IMG/VR virus record: IMGVR_UViG_3300021368_000617
Coordinates: 1-23,134 of that record
DNA length: 23,134 bases
Strand: one strand, 5' to 3'
Origin: a virus
A program made the translations under genes and the position numbers. Of this stretch, positions 13,347 through 19,642 are shown piece by piece; position 1 is the first letter of the stretch, and every line of letters begins with the position of its first letter. The notes beneath the pieces were generated by a model, which saw only the letters and a list, made by a program, of their open reading frames with translations, was not told where the DNA came from and did not search any database.

Positions 13347-14774
13347 TTACTCAGCGCAACCAACGCAGGCTGCTGGGTCATTGAACATATTGATGGGTTC
13401 AGTATCTCCATCGTCAGCGATATCATCAAAACCAAACATAGTTCCGAAGTCGCCGTCCAATGCAGCTAAAGCGTCATCCTTGGCTTGAGTGTTTTGCATT
13501 ACTTGAAGTGAGTAATACAAAGATGTTTGAGGTGAACGCAGCCAACGAGCTACGAACTCATCATCATATTGAACAACGTCACTCCAAGAATTAAAACTAT
13601 AGCCGTGGAATAATTGAGTGCGATGCAGCATCTCACAGATGCCATCAACAACTCTGGTGTAACTGTCCCAGCCAACTTGCTCAGCTGTTTCAACTTCACC
13701 GTAGTCGAAGGTCTCGACACCAAAGGTAGAGCTGTCCCTATCAACAGTGCGCCCGATGGGTGGTGCCAATTCGGGGGCAGTTGTATAGCCTGCTCGGTCT
13801 GTATAACGATAGGAGCAAGAGGCAGTAGGAGCAATTGCAAATGCTCGGTCCATATTGGCTGAACGTGCAATCTTTGCTGCTGCGTCAATTCCTTGTTGAA
13901 GTGCTTTTACAATTTTACGAGCCTCGGGAGTCACGATTGTATCGGTCTCTTCGTACAAATGCTGGTTTAATGCTTCACCAAACTCAGCATACGTAACCCC
14001 TTCCAGCGCAAGGAGATTAGCTAAACCGAGAATACCTAAACCAACTTGGCGATCTTCCTCTTGAGTTAGATATTCACCTGTGCCTTCAACACCAGTTTTA
14101 GCGTGGAGCTCAATCAATTCAGTCATACCAGCGGTAAATGCGCCAAGCAAATCCTCGGGGCGGCAGGCACCCACGTTGATATGCTCTAGCAAACAAGTGC
14201 CGCGACTCCGTAAGAAAACTTCTAAGCAGACATTGCCGTAGATACGCTGGCCGTATTGGTCGTACCTAATTTTTGTTAGCCAGATATCACCACGAGAGAT
14301 ACCTTTAAGGATGGCATCTTTTACGGTGTCGTCTGTTGCGTTCCAGAGCTCTTGGTTGACGTTGATGCAACGCTTTGCCCAGGGGAGTTCATGTCGAGGG
14401 GTGTTAACGAACTCAAGGATGTCTGGGTGGGAAACATCCAGGTGGAGCACAACTGCTCCATTCTTGTAGACGCCGCCTCGTCGGAGTTGCTCGTTAAGAC
14501 AGCTATAGATTTTGCCAAACGAAACAGGCCCCGACGCAACGAGTCCTTTGCCGTTGTCAGTTCCTGCGGCTCTGAGTTTACTGAGATGGACTGCAACGCC
14601 AGCTCCATATCGTAGAGCGTGGCTAACAAATCGCCATGATGCTTCAATTCCATTAGAACCCTCCATACTATCTTCAACAACAAACACGGTGCAGCTCACC
14701 GGTAAACGTGACGTAGGGTCGTCAATCCAGGATTGAACACGACCAGTACGTGCAATAACTTGATTATTTTCCAT
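13347..14774 (-). CDS. nrdA: class I ribonucleotide reductase large subunit, compact form
   Basis: A 475-residue protein that reduces ribonucleotides to deoxyribonucleotides. Active-site residues: Cys28 (VSCTVF), Asn181-x-Cys183-x-Glu185 (GNVCLEV), and Cys204 or Cys194 as second redox cysteine. Tyr420-Tyr421 (SLYYSL) match the radical-transfer tyrosines of class I. The C-terminal CVGC pair (Cys470, Cys473) is the shuttle reduced by thioredoxin or glutaredoxin. It lacks the N-terminal ATP cone and about 200 residues of E. coli NrdA, so dATP inhibition is not expected. Both the tyrosines and the neighbouring nrdB argue for class I rather than B12-dependent class II. The start overlaps mazG by 11 bases. 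Confidence 0.93.
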   Translation of the reverse strand: MENNQVIARTGRVQSWIDDPTSRLPVSCTVFVVEDSMEGSNGIEASWRFVSHALRYGAGVAVHLSKLRAAGTDNGKGLVASGPVSFGKIYSCLNEQLRRGGVYKNGAVVLHLDVSHPDILEFVNTPRHELPWAKRCINVNQELWNATDDTVKDAILKGISRGDIWLTKIRYDQYGQRIYGNVCLEVFLRSRGTCLLEHINVGACRPEDLLGAFTAGMTELIELHAKTGVEGTGEYLTQEEDRQVGLGILGLANLLALEGVTYAEFGEALNQHLYEETDTIVTPEARKIVKALQQGIDAAAKIARSANMDRAFAIAPTASCSYRYTDRAGYTTAPELAPPIGRTVDRDSSTFGVETFDYGEVETAEQVGWDSYTRVVDGICEMLHRTQLFHGYSFNSWSDVVQYDDEFVARWLRSPQTSLYYSLQVMQNTQAKDDALAALDGDFGTMFGFDDIADDGDTEPINMFNDPAACVGCAE

Positions 14775-15201
14775 GAGTATCGTAATGCAGATTGGGCATA
14801 GGAGCGCAGTATGTAAGGTCAGGTTCTACATAATTTGGACCTTTCAAGACTTTGCCATCTGCGCGAAAGATGGGATTGCCGTCATCATCTAGCTTACTCA
14901 TATTTGATTGGAATGTGAGCTCCATAGCTCTATCTAAGTCAATATTTAATGAGGCTGCTTTTTGAAAGCAAACGAATACTAGGTCAGTTAACTCTTTGAC
15001 GAAATCAATGCGCCTATCGTGATTTTCAGGATCGGCGTAAAGTTCATCAGCAGCAAGCATTACTTCGTTGTATTCTTCAGTGATGAGCCTTAGCTGCATC
15101 TCCCAAAGGTCTTTATCGATAATGCCATAACGTGAAATATTGTCGAGACATTTTTGTTGAAAGGTCTCTCGGAAAACCTTTGCTTGTTCTCCTAATGTCA
15201 T
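14764..15201 (-). CDS. mazG: MazG-like nucleotide pyrophosphohydrolase
   Basis: A 145-residue protein from ATG (MTLGEQAKVFRETF). The helices LITEEYNEVM (E-E-x-x-E) and VKELTDLVFVC (E-x-x-D) carry the magnesium-binding acids of the all-alpha MazG fold. The end, SNMSKLDDDGNPIF then GKVLKGPNY, is typical of phage MazG-like proteins. A GTG at 15243 in the same frame overlaps the IF-1 stop and could add 14 residues, but those look unlike the family. Likely hydrolyses nucleoside triphosphates or alarmones; substrate unknown. Directly upstream of nrdA. Confidence 0.88.
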   Translation of the reverse strand: MTLGEQAKVFRETFQQKCLDNISRYGIIDKDLWEMQLRLITEEYNEVMLAADELYADPENHDRRIDFVKELTDLVFVCFQKAASLNIDLDRAMELTFQSNMSKLDDDGNPIFRADGKVLKGPNYVEPDLTYCAPMPNLHYDTHGK

Positions 15202-15239
15202 GTTTAAACTTATGCAGTTATACCAGTTTAGTGTTTTGT

Positions 15240-15467
15240 TCACTTATCGCGAAGGATAATTCGACCTCTATCTAGGTCATACGGAGAAAGTTCAACAGTA
15301 ACTTTATCTCCTACAAGCAGTTGAATTTTGCGAGTGATGAGCTTACCTGAAGCACGGCATAAACATTGATGTCCTTCAGGTTGCTCTAGCTCAACATTGA
15401 AATATCCGTTGCCACTTTCTTTGTAAATTATCCCTTTTGCTTCGATTACGTTGGCCTTTTTACTCAT
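15240..15467 (-). CDS. infA: translation initiation factor IF-1
   Basis: A 75-residue protein that matches bacterial IF-1 along its length: KKANVIEAKGIIY at the start, NVELEQPEGHQCLCRASGKL in the middle, then LLVGDKVTVELSPYDLDRGR close to the C-terminus. The OB-fold core and the SPYDL-x-RGRI block are nearly canonical. The loop after the third strand differs from cellular IF-1 (GHQCLCRASG in place of the usual V-x-AHISG). IF-1 binds the ribosomal A site on 30S and assists IF-2 and IF-3. It sits between a thioredoxin-like gene (ATGA overlap) and mazG, so it is a native part of the operon. Confidence 0.92.
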   Translation of the reverse strand: MSKKANVIEAKGIIYKESGNGYFNVELEQPEGHQCLCRASGKLITRKIQLLVGDKVTVELSPYDLDRGRIILRDK

Positions 15468-15814
15468 TCTGGATGTGCGTATGTGTATGCGTCAAGTGTT
15501 GCGTCAAGGTGCTCGATAATATTATTAGCACCCACAAAGCGTTCTACGCTTTCTTCTTCGAGGTCGCAAATTTCGATACCTTGGTCGTCAATTTGGCAAG
15601 CAACTGTTTCGTGGACGACGACCAATGTCGGTGATAGTTCCACAGAAAGCTCCTCCGCAAGCGCCGTACGCTGGCCAGAGGGTGTTTTAAGAGGTACGAA
15701 GTCAAGCTCTGCCCTCTCGTTATCGGTAAGTACGTTACTGACATGGTTTTTAAGGCGAATGCAGGGAGGACAAGCCTCTTGCGTGAAGACATACAGGTGA
15801 TACTGTTTCATCAT
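15464..15814 (-). CDS. thioredoxin/glutaredoxin-like protein
   Basis: A 116-residue protein with a redox motif C15-P-P-C18 after the strand HLYVFTQEA, and a Ser-Pro62 that suits the cis-proline of the thioredoxin fold, before strand TLVVV. The C-terminal extension is acidic. The start may be the second Met. It could reduce the NrdA C-terminal cysteines, or act as a processivity partner of the T7-like polymerase as E. coli thioredoxin does for T7; both roles are inferred. TAATG overlap upstream and ATGA overlap with infA downstream. Confidence 0.85.
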   Translation of the reverse strand: MMKQYHLYVFTQEACPPCIRLKNHVSNVLTDNERAELDFVPLKTPSGQRTALAEELSVELSPTLVVVHETVACQIDDQGIEICDLEEESVERFVGANNIIEHLDATLDAYTYAHPE

Positions 15815-15957
15815 TAAGCAGTCAATTTATGCAGTTGATCTCGAAGCTTTAGTGTCAGCTTCTGATATTCAGTTTTGTTTGAGACGATTGTGTAATTAGT
15901 CTGACTGGCATCAATCAGACGGAGTAAAGCGGTAAGTTCTTCTTTGTTTAAGCTCAT
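15814..15957 (-). CDS. 47-residue hypothetical protein
   Basis: ATG to TAA encodes MSLNKEELTALLRLIDASQT and onward, ending LRDQLHKLTA: two charged helices. Start and stop overlap the neighbouring genes by four and one bases, the normal pattern here, which supports it as real. No family recognised. Confidence 0.65.
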   Translation of the reverse strand: MSLNKEELTALLRLIDASQTNYTIVSNKTEYQKLTLKLRDQLHKLTA

Positions 15958-16262
15958 GCTTCCGTACCATCAGTGTAATAAAAACCACCAATACAATTGT
16001 CGCAACTTGATACAGAAACGTGGCGACTATGTTGGTAACAACGCATACCAGAGTGATAAGAAATCATCACTGGTTCACCTTGACGTACGTGATCAAGTGA
16101 AGAGCACATAATCAAACGCACTTGATTTTCTTTGCGCTTGTATTGCACTTCGGCGTCATAGCCAAGGTGCTCGTCCTCTTCAAGCGTTACAGGATTGAAG
16201 ACTGTACGCATCGTTGGAGCAGTCACAGCGATTGCTTCCATTTCAGTTTGATTGTGTTTCAT
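15954..16262 (-). CDS. hypothetical protein with C-terminal cysteines
   Basis: A 102-residue protein with a beta-rich middle (VRLIMCSSLDHVRQGEPVMI) and a C-terminal part rich in His and Cys (CYQHSRHVSVSSCDNCIGG), which may bind a metal. Stop and start overlap the neighbours. No family recognised. Confidence 0.7.
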   Translation of the reverse strand: MKHNQTEMEAIAVTAPTMRTVFNPVTLEEDEHLGYDAEVQYKRKENQVRLIMCSSLDHVRQGEPVMISYHSGMRCYQHSRHVSVSSCDNCIGGFYYTDGTEA

Positions 16263-16440
16263 TGTTGAGAAGATGAGGATAGTAGTTGTTGACTTCTTCG
16301 ATTAATTCATTAGTTGAGTAATCATCTAACGTGCAGCTAATACTGTCATATACAAAAGCGCAAAGAGTTTTTAAATCCATGTCATCTACTATTTGATTTA
16401 CATAATCATCTTGTAGTTGATCTCGCTGTTCAGGGGTCAT
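16243..16440 (-). CDS. small acidic helical protein
   Basis: A 65-residue protein starting MTPEQRDQLQDDYVNQIVDD. The pattern DDMDLKTLCAFVYDSI ... YSTNELIEEVNNYYPHLL recalls a short acidic protein often seen in cyanophage genomes; this is from memory and its function is unknown to me. The start at 16440 was chosen over the open-frame start at 16509, which lies deep in the upstream gene. Confidence 0.65.
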   Translation of the reverse strand: MTPEQRDQLQDDYVNQIVDDMDLKTLCAFVYDSISCTLDDYSTNELIEEVNNYYPHLLNNETQSN

Positions 16441-16570
16441 TGGACATTTGTTTGAGTAGTTCTTTTTCTTTGGAGTACGGAGGCTCAACAATGACTTGAC
16501 AAGCATCACGTACCCCTAATTGCAACCACTGAGTATCAGACCAGCAGTTCTGCCAGTTAGATGGATGCAT
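16430..16570 (-). CDS. 46-residue hypothetical protein
   Basis: ATG at 16570 gives MHPSNWQNCWSDTQWLQLGV and onward, ending LLKQMSNDP, with four Trp in a short chain. Its stop overlaps the next start by 11 bases. A longer reading through upstream bases would need a non-ATG start. No family recognised. Confidence 0.5.
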   Translation of the reverse strand: MHPSNWQNCWSDTQWLQLGVRDACQVIVEPPYSKEKELLKQMSNDP

Positions 16571-16610
16571 ACAATTCACAATGACTGTGAAGAAAAAAGC
16601 TTTTATGTAT

Positions 16611-16784
16611 TCAAGTATCACCTTCGTTATCGAACATAGGTTTAGGTACGCAACGTATAACTCGTCTTGCGTCAGGGCAGAAATACAGGACTTGATTGAT
16701 TGCTTCAGTTACTGAATTAGCATCAACTACAAAGTCCTGCATATCTCCTTCTTTATCTACATACACCGCATCGTACTTAATCAT
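16611..16784 (-). CDS. 57-residue hypothetical protein
   Basis: ATG to TGA encodes MIKYDAVYVDKEGDMQDFVV, a helix VTEAINQVLYF and RRVIRCVPKPMF, a compact beta-alpha-beta-like pattern. Its start overlaps the upstream stop (ATGA), which supports it. No family recognised. Confidence 0.65.
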   Translation of the reverse strand: MIKYDAVYVDKEGDMQDFVVDANSVTEAINQVLYFCPDARRVIRCVPKPMFDNEGDT

Positions 16785-16996
16785 TTTGCGATTTCAATAT
16801 TAACTGGTGGCAGATACTTCTTCTCAGCAAGGTATTCGTCAACCTCTCGTCGTTGTTCAGCAGTAAGGTAACCAAACATAAGGTTGAGTATTTGGTTGAG
16901 ATAAAACTCAGGAGGGTTTGGTGAATCTTGGGCCATTCCTGCGTGACACAGGCATACGACATCGATTGCATCCCAGTCAAGAATTTTGTCGGTCAT
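16781..16996 (-). CDS. 71-residue hypothetical protein
   Basis: Starts MTDKILDWDAIDVVCLCHAG. A later helix reads FYLNQILNLMFGYLTAEQRR. The start chosen overlaps the upstream gene by 20 bases, whereas the longer open frame to 17041 would overlap by 65. No family recognised. Confidence 0.6.
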   Translation of the reverse strand: MTDKILDWDAIDVVCLCHAGMAQDSPNPPEFYLNQILNLMFGYLTAEQRREVDEYLAEKKYLPPVNIEIAK

Positions 16997-17159
16997 TGAT
17001 AATCTCTTTGTATTTAGTTGGGTGTTCACAGAAGTCATCAAGCAGCGTCATTAGCGTGCCGACTGTCATCTCCTGTGCTGGTATAGGAATGTTTAGAAGA
17101 AAGGCGGTAAGGTACCGCCGTGTAGCGCGTAGCTGAGCTACGTCACTCATCTTCGTCAT
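16977..17159 (-). CDS. 60-residue hypothetical protein
   Basis: Starts MTKMSDVAQLRATRRYLTAF; the second Met at 17150 is an alternative start that would leave an 8-base overlap with the upstream stop. Probably all helical (VGTLMTLLDDFCEH). No family recognised. Confidence 0.6.
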   Translation of the reverse strand: MTKMSDVAQLRATRRYLTAFLLNIPIPAQEMTVGTLMTLLDDFCEHPTKYKEIINDRQNS

Positions 17160-17370
17160 CATTCTCCTCTGGGTCGCGATAACCAATTTGTTCAATTGCG
17201 TAGTTAGCGACAACGTCATCAACTACTTCTTCAAGTCCTTCTTCGTCAAGCTCTTGAAGGGCAAGAAAGCAGATAGACCTGCGTGTGGCCATATTCATTT
17301 TTGGATACGCTTCAATCAAGTAAGCGTCGATATCAAAGAAAAACTCTTTGTCGTATTCAGTATTCATCAT
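17143..17370 (-). CDS. small acidic protein
   Basis: A 75-residue protein, MMNTEYDKEFFFDIDAYLIE and onward, strongly acidic with the end EENDDEDE. It resembles the 65-residue protein at 16243-16440 in size, charge and helix content, so the two may be distant relatives, though I cannot align them with confidence. It starts three bases after the stop of the 215-residue gene. Confidence 0.7.
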   Translation of the reverse strand: MMNTEYDKEFFFDIDAYLIEAYPKMNMATRRSICFLALQELDEEGLEEVVDDVVANYAIEQIGYRDPEENDDEDE

Positions 17371-17372
17371 AA

Positions 17373-18020
17373 TCAGAACAGCTCCGCAGCTTGAGCGTCA
17401 ACCTCGGTCACATCAGCAACGACTGCTGGTACGCCTGTGAGGATTTCAGAGATGGCAGAGACACAGTCGCGCATAATGCGCTCTTGAGCTTCTTTGTCGC
17501 GGTTACCGCGAGCTTCTGCGAGCATCTCGTAGATTTCGTTGCTCGTCTGCTTGACACCGTTGTTGCGGATAGCAGCAAAGCAAGGCTTCATCTTGGAAGT
17601 ACCTTTCCAAGTGTCGATAGCAATCAATGAAGACAATGCGCCGTTGTCAGCAAGACCCATCAAGCCAGTGATGACACACTGAGACCAGATGGTTTGAAGA
17701 CCAGACGTCAGCATCACAGTGCGACCAGACTGGGTCTCGACAAAGATGTTGAGCTTGGTAGCGTTGAACTCACCAATGCCGTCAGCAACACCAATGCCAG
17801 TCAGCATCACCGGAGCGATGCGAGTGACGGGCTTACCGTTGTCACGGACAAGAGCTTGAGAGTTACCGTCTTCACCTACGTACTGGAAGAAGACAGCTTC
17901 ACTGTCTTTGACAAGACCGATACCAATCATAATATCAACTTGATTGGAAGAACTACCGCCACATTCAGCAACGAGAGCAGCAGTGTCAGCAGTGATATTG
18001 GCAGTAGAAACGAGTGTCAT
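17373..18020 (-). CDS. hypothetical protein with a structured 5' leader
   Basis: A 215-residue protein starting MTLVSTANITADTAALVAEC. A Gly/Ser-rich N-terminal half with many strands (VDIMIGIGLVKD, RIAPVMLTGIGVADG, LNIFVETQSGRTVML) is followed by a helical C-terminal third (IYEMLAEARGNRDKEAQERI), ending AQAAELF. No membrane segment is clear. The open frame extends to 18083 only because the upstream hairpin happens to read as codons, so I use the ATG at 18020. No Shine-Dalgarno sequence is visible. Base use is more G/C-rich than its small neighbours. Function unknown. Confidence 0.8.
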   Translation of the reverse strand: MTLVSTANITADTAALVAECGGSSSNQVDIMIGIGLVKDSEAVFFQYVGEDGNSQALVRDNGKPVTRIAPVMLTGIGVADGIGEFNATKLNIFVETQSGRTVMLTSGLQTIWSQCVITGLMGLADNGALSSLIAIDTWKGTSKMKPCFAAIRNNGVKQTSNEIYEMLAEARGNRDKEAQERIMRDCVSAISEILTGVPAVVADVTEVDAQAAELF

Positions 18021-18087
18021 AAGATTGAAATGTAAATGAACTGCCCGAAGGCACAAAAACCCATAGCCGGCGGTAGCCGGCATTGGT
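18021..18087 (-). promoter_or_regulatory. two-hairpin leader of the 215-residue gene
   Basis: In the minus-strand transcript the stop of the 54-residue gene is followed at once by a hairpin with a GCCGGC/GCCGGC stem and UACC loop, then a GGGTTTTTG run. Next is a second hairpin, UGCC-UUCG-GGCA, a very stable tetraloop form, about 25 bases before the start codon. The first hairpin plus T-run could terminate or slow transcription, or protect a processed 5' end. Confidence 0.5.
18063..18084. repeat. 22-bp hairpin repeat, copy 1
   Basis: Exact match to 18465-18486. The core is GCCGGC, four bases, GCCGGC, so each copy forms a 6-bp all-G/C stem. This copy lies between the 54-residue and 215-residue genes. 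Confidence 0.85.
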
Positions 18088-18252
18088 TTATCGATTACGT
18101 AGTGGATCTAGATTACGTATACGTGCTGTTTCAGCAGAGCACAGTAATGTCAGCCGTTCATAAACAGCTAATGGGTCTGCGTGATGATCATTAATCAGAG
18201 CACGAATGAAGGTCATGCAGCCCTCGGCTACATTATCCGTTTTGTCTTTCAT
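18088..18252 (-). CDS. 54-residue hypothetical protein
   Basis: ATG to TAA encodes MKDKTDNVAEGCMTFIRALI, then DPLAVYERLTLLCSAETARI, ending DPLRNR: helical and soluble. The start overlaps the upstream stop (ATGA). The stop is followed directly by the hairpin repeat. No family recognised. Confidence 0.65.
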   Translation of the reverse strand: MKDKTDNVAEGCMTFIRALINDHHADPLAVYERLTLLCSAETARIRNLDPLRNR

Positions 18253-18416
18253 ACAGGAGAGAGCTCTCCTTTGAGTTCAGCCAGTTTTGCTGTGGCTAGG
18301 CATTCAACAACAGTCCAAGTAAGCTCACCAGAGACTTGTTCTTTGTCACAGAAGTACTCAATTGTATCTTCAATGACTTCAGTCAGCTCCGTAAGCTGAG
18401 GACCAGATATTTCCAT
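18249..18416 (-). CDS. 55-residue hypothetical protein
   Basis: Starts MEISGPQLTELTEVIEDTIE; acidic and helical, ending AELKGELSPV. The open frame runs up to 18485, but that extension would begin inside the hairpin repeat and read the same seven residues (MPATAGY) as the other copy, so I prefer 18416. If 18485 is used the protein has 78 residues. No Shine-Dalgarno sequence at either start. Confidence 0.65.
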   Translation of the reverse strand: MEISGPQLTELTEVIEDTIEYFCDKEQVSGELTWTVVECLATAKLAELKGELSPV

Positions 18417-18464
18417 TGTGTTTGAGATATAAACTTCAGGCCCATCGCCGGGCACATCAATAAT

Positions 18465-18486
18465 ATAGCCGGCGGTAGCCGGCATT
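18465..18486. repeat. 22-bp hairpin repeat, copy 2
   Basis: Exact copy of 18063-18084, 402 bp away and in the same orientation. It lies between the basic protein gene and the 55-residue gene. As in copy 1, a second hairpin follows in the minus-strand RNA (GCCC, six-base loop, GGGC, at about 18430-18446) before the start codon. Confidence 0.85.
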
Positions 18487-18503
18487 GCAAGGGTTATTTG
18501 ATA

Positions 18504-18522
18504 CTAATTCCGAAGAAATTAG
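18504..18522 (-). promoter_or_regulatory. hairpin after the basic protein gene
   Basis: CTAATTT pairs with GAATTAG (one T-G) around CTTCG in the minus-strand RNA, five bases after the stop at 18528. There is no T-run, so it is more likely an RNA-stability or processing element than a terminator; weak evidence. Confidence 0.35.
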
Positions 18523-18527
18523 GTCAA

Positions 18528-19055
18528 TCAACGACGCATCCGACGACGCATTCCACGGCGCATGGTGCGTTTCGGGGTACGGCGTGAAGGACGGCTGCCG
18601 GGAGCAGACCTTCGTTGAGTGAGTGAACGCTTAGGACGATCAAAAGAAGATTTTTTGGTAGGACGAGATCGTCTGGTCGTTTTGGGTTTCCCTCCAAGGG
18701 ATTTACGCTTACCGAGGTAGTAATCGTTAGAACGTTTAGAGCCTCCTCTATACATCACACGGTCCTTTGAATCGGATGATGACTTTCGACCACGACGTTT
18801 AGATGCTTCAGAGCCACGACGCTCCATCTGTTCAGCACGTTTCGCCATACGCTCAGACCGTGCCTTTTGCTTAGCAGCCTTTGCTTTTAAACGTTCGGCG
18901 CGTTCGGCTTTACCTTTAGAAGCAGCGCGTTCAGAACGACGCGTAGAGCGAGCAGACCGTTTAGCCATGCGTTCAGACCGTGCTTGCTTCTGAGCAGCAG
19001 TCATACGTACACGGCGACGTCCGCCAGATTTACGTTTAATAGGAGTTGCAGCCAT
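18528..19055 (-). CDS. extremely basic, repeat-containing protein (histone-like in composition)
   Basis: A 175-residue protein dominated by Arg, Lys and Ser, with no Trp and almost no hydrophobic core. Two near-identical units lie at about 22-33 and 63-74, sharing the core ARSERMAKR. The first 90 residues suit a charged helix; the middle is Ser/Gly-rich, and the end is an Arg-rich tail (TMRRGMRRRMRR). It should bind nucleic acid strongly, like histone H1-like or packaging/condensing proteins, but no family is recognised. It could condense phage DNA or bind host RNA or DNA. The start ATGGCTGCAACTCC lies 35 bases after the 28-residue membrane peptide gene. Confidence 0.8.
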   Translation of the reverse strand: MAATPIKRKSGGRRRVRMTAAQKQARSERMAKRSARSTRRSERAASKGKAERAERLKAKAAKQKARSERMAKRAEQMERRGSEASKRRGRKSSSDSKDRVMYRGGSKRSNDYYLGKRKSLGGKPKTTRRSRPTKKSSFDRPKRSLTQRRSAPGSRPSRRTPKRTMRRGMRRRMRR

Positions 19056-19090
19056 CGTAGGTATAAACTAATCCACTACGATTGTATCAA

Positions 19091-19177
19091 TCAATAAGTA
19101 TCACAAACTTTCTCTACTGAATAAGCAAGTAAGACAAAGAATGCGATGGCTGTAGGTAAGAAAATGACAGAAGCCAT
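19091..19177 (-). CDS. 28-residue single-membrane-span peptide after hli
   Basis: ATG to TGA encodes a hydrophobic stretch (VIFLPTAIAFFVLLAY) flanked by a short start and a polar end (VEKVCDTY). It begins two bases after the hli stop, so it is probably translated with hli. Size and shape recall small thylakoid membrane subunits, but no specific family matches. It could equally be a lysis-related peptide. Confidence 0.55.
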   Translation of the reverse strand: MASVIFLPTAIAFFVLLAYSVEKVCDTY

Positions 19178-19179
19178 TA

Positions 19180-19371
19180 TCACCAGATGCCGGGGATAAT
19201 TTGACCTGTCAATGCGTAAGCGCCCAGCGCGGCAATAACACCGAGCATTGCGAAGCGTCCGTTAAGCATTTCGGCTTTTTCGTTGTGAGTCACGGTAATC
19301 TCCTGTGCGTACATACGGGGTTCTTTAGCGAAGACGTTTTGACGTCCACGGTCTTCAGTGGTAATTGTCAT
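19180..19371 (-). CDS. hli: high-light-inducible protein (Hli)
   Basis: A 63-residue protein with the chlorophyll-binding helix signature EMLNGRFAMLG followed by VIAALGAYALTGQ and the end PGIW. Hli proteins sit in the thylakoid membrane, bind chlorophyll and carotenoid, and protect photosystems; cyanophages carry them with psbA to sustain photosynthesis. Inside the gene a strong Shine-Dalgarno AGGAG (19300-19304) lies six bases before a GTG at 19293, which would give a 37-residue form close to the minimal Hli unit. The ATG at 19371 has no visible ribosome site, so the shorter form may be made instead of, or alongside, the longer one. Confidence 0.93.
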   Translation of the reverse strand: MTITTEDRGRQNVFAKEPRMYAQEITVTHNEKAEMLNGRFAMLGVIAALGAYALTGQIIPGIW

Positions 19372-19408
19372 TGTATCTTTTTGAATATTACTAATTGTAA
19401 CGATAGAT

Positions 19409-19636
19409 TTATCGATACGTGAGTTTGTCGAGTTTGTTTTCTAAGCGAATAAGATGACCCTCGACCCGGTCAAGCATTCCTTCTAAGTCAGCTTTACTAA
19501 CATACTGCTCGGCAACACGAAGTTCGACAGCATCTACACGCTTATCGAGTTCATTGATGCGATTGTAAAGTCTGTTAGTCAAAGCAGCAATACCAGTAAC
19601 GGCCGCCAGACTGATGGGTATGACAGCCTCTAGCAT
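19409..19636 (-). CDS. membrane-anchored coiled-coil protein (possible lysis protein)
   Basis: A 75-residue protein with an N-terminal hydrophobic segment (AVIPISLAAVTGIAAL) followed by heptad-like helices (RINELDKRVDAVELRV, then LDRVEGHLIRLENKLDKL). One membrane span plus a coiled coil resembles inner-membrane spanins or accessory holin-type proteins. It lies two genes downstream of a lipoprotein that could be the outer partner. Function inferred from shape and context only. Confidence 0.72.
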   Translation of the reverse strand: MLEAVIPISLAAVTGIAALTNRLYNRINELDKRVDAVELRVAEQYVSKADLEGMLDRVEGHLIRLENKLDKLTYR

Positions 19637-19642
19637 TAGTCA

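Noticed and set aside
18021-18083. N-terminal extension MPATAGY of the 215-residue protein, shared with the frame starting at 18485
   Set aside because: The identical seven residues are simply the translation of the 22-bp hairpin repeat; the proteins differ completely after it and neither ATG has a ribosome site. A true shared peptide is not fully excluded.
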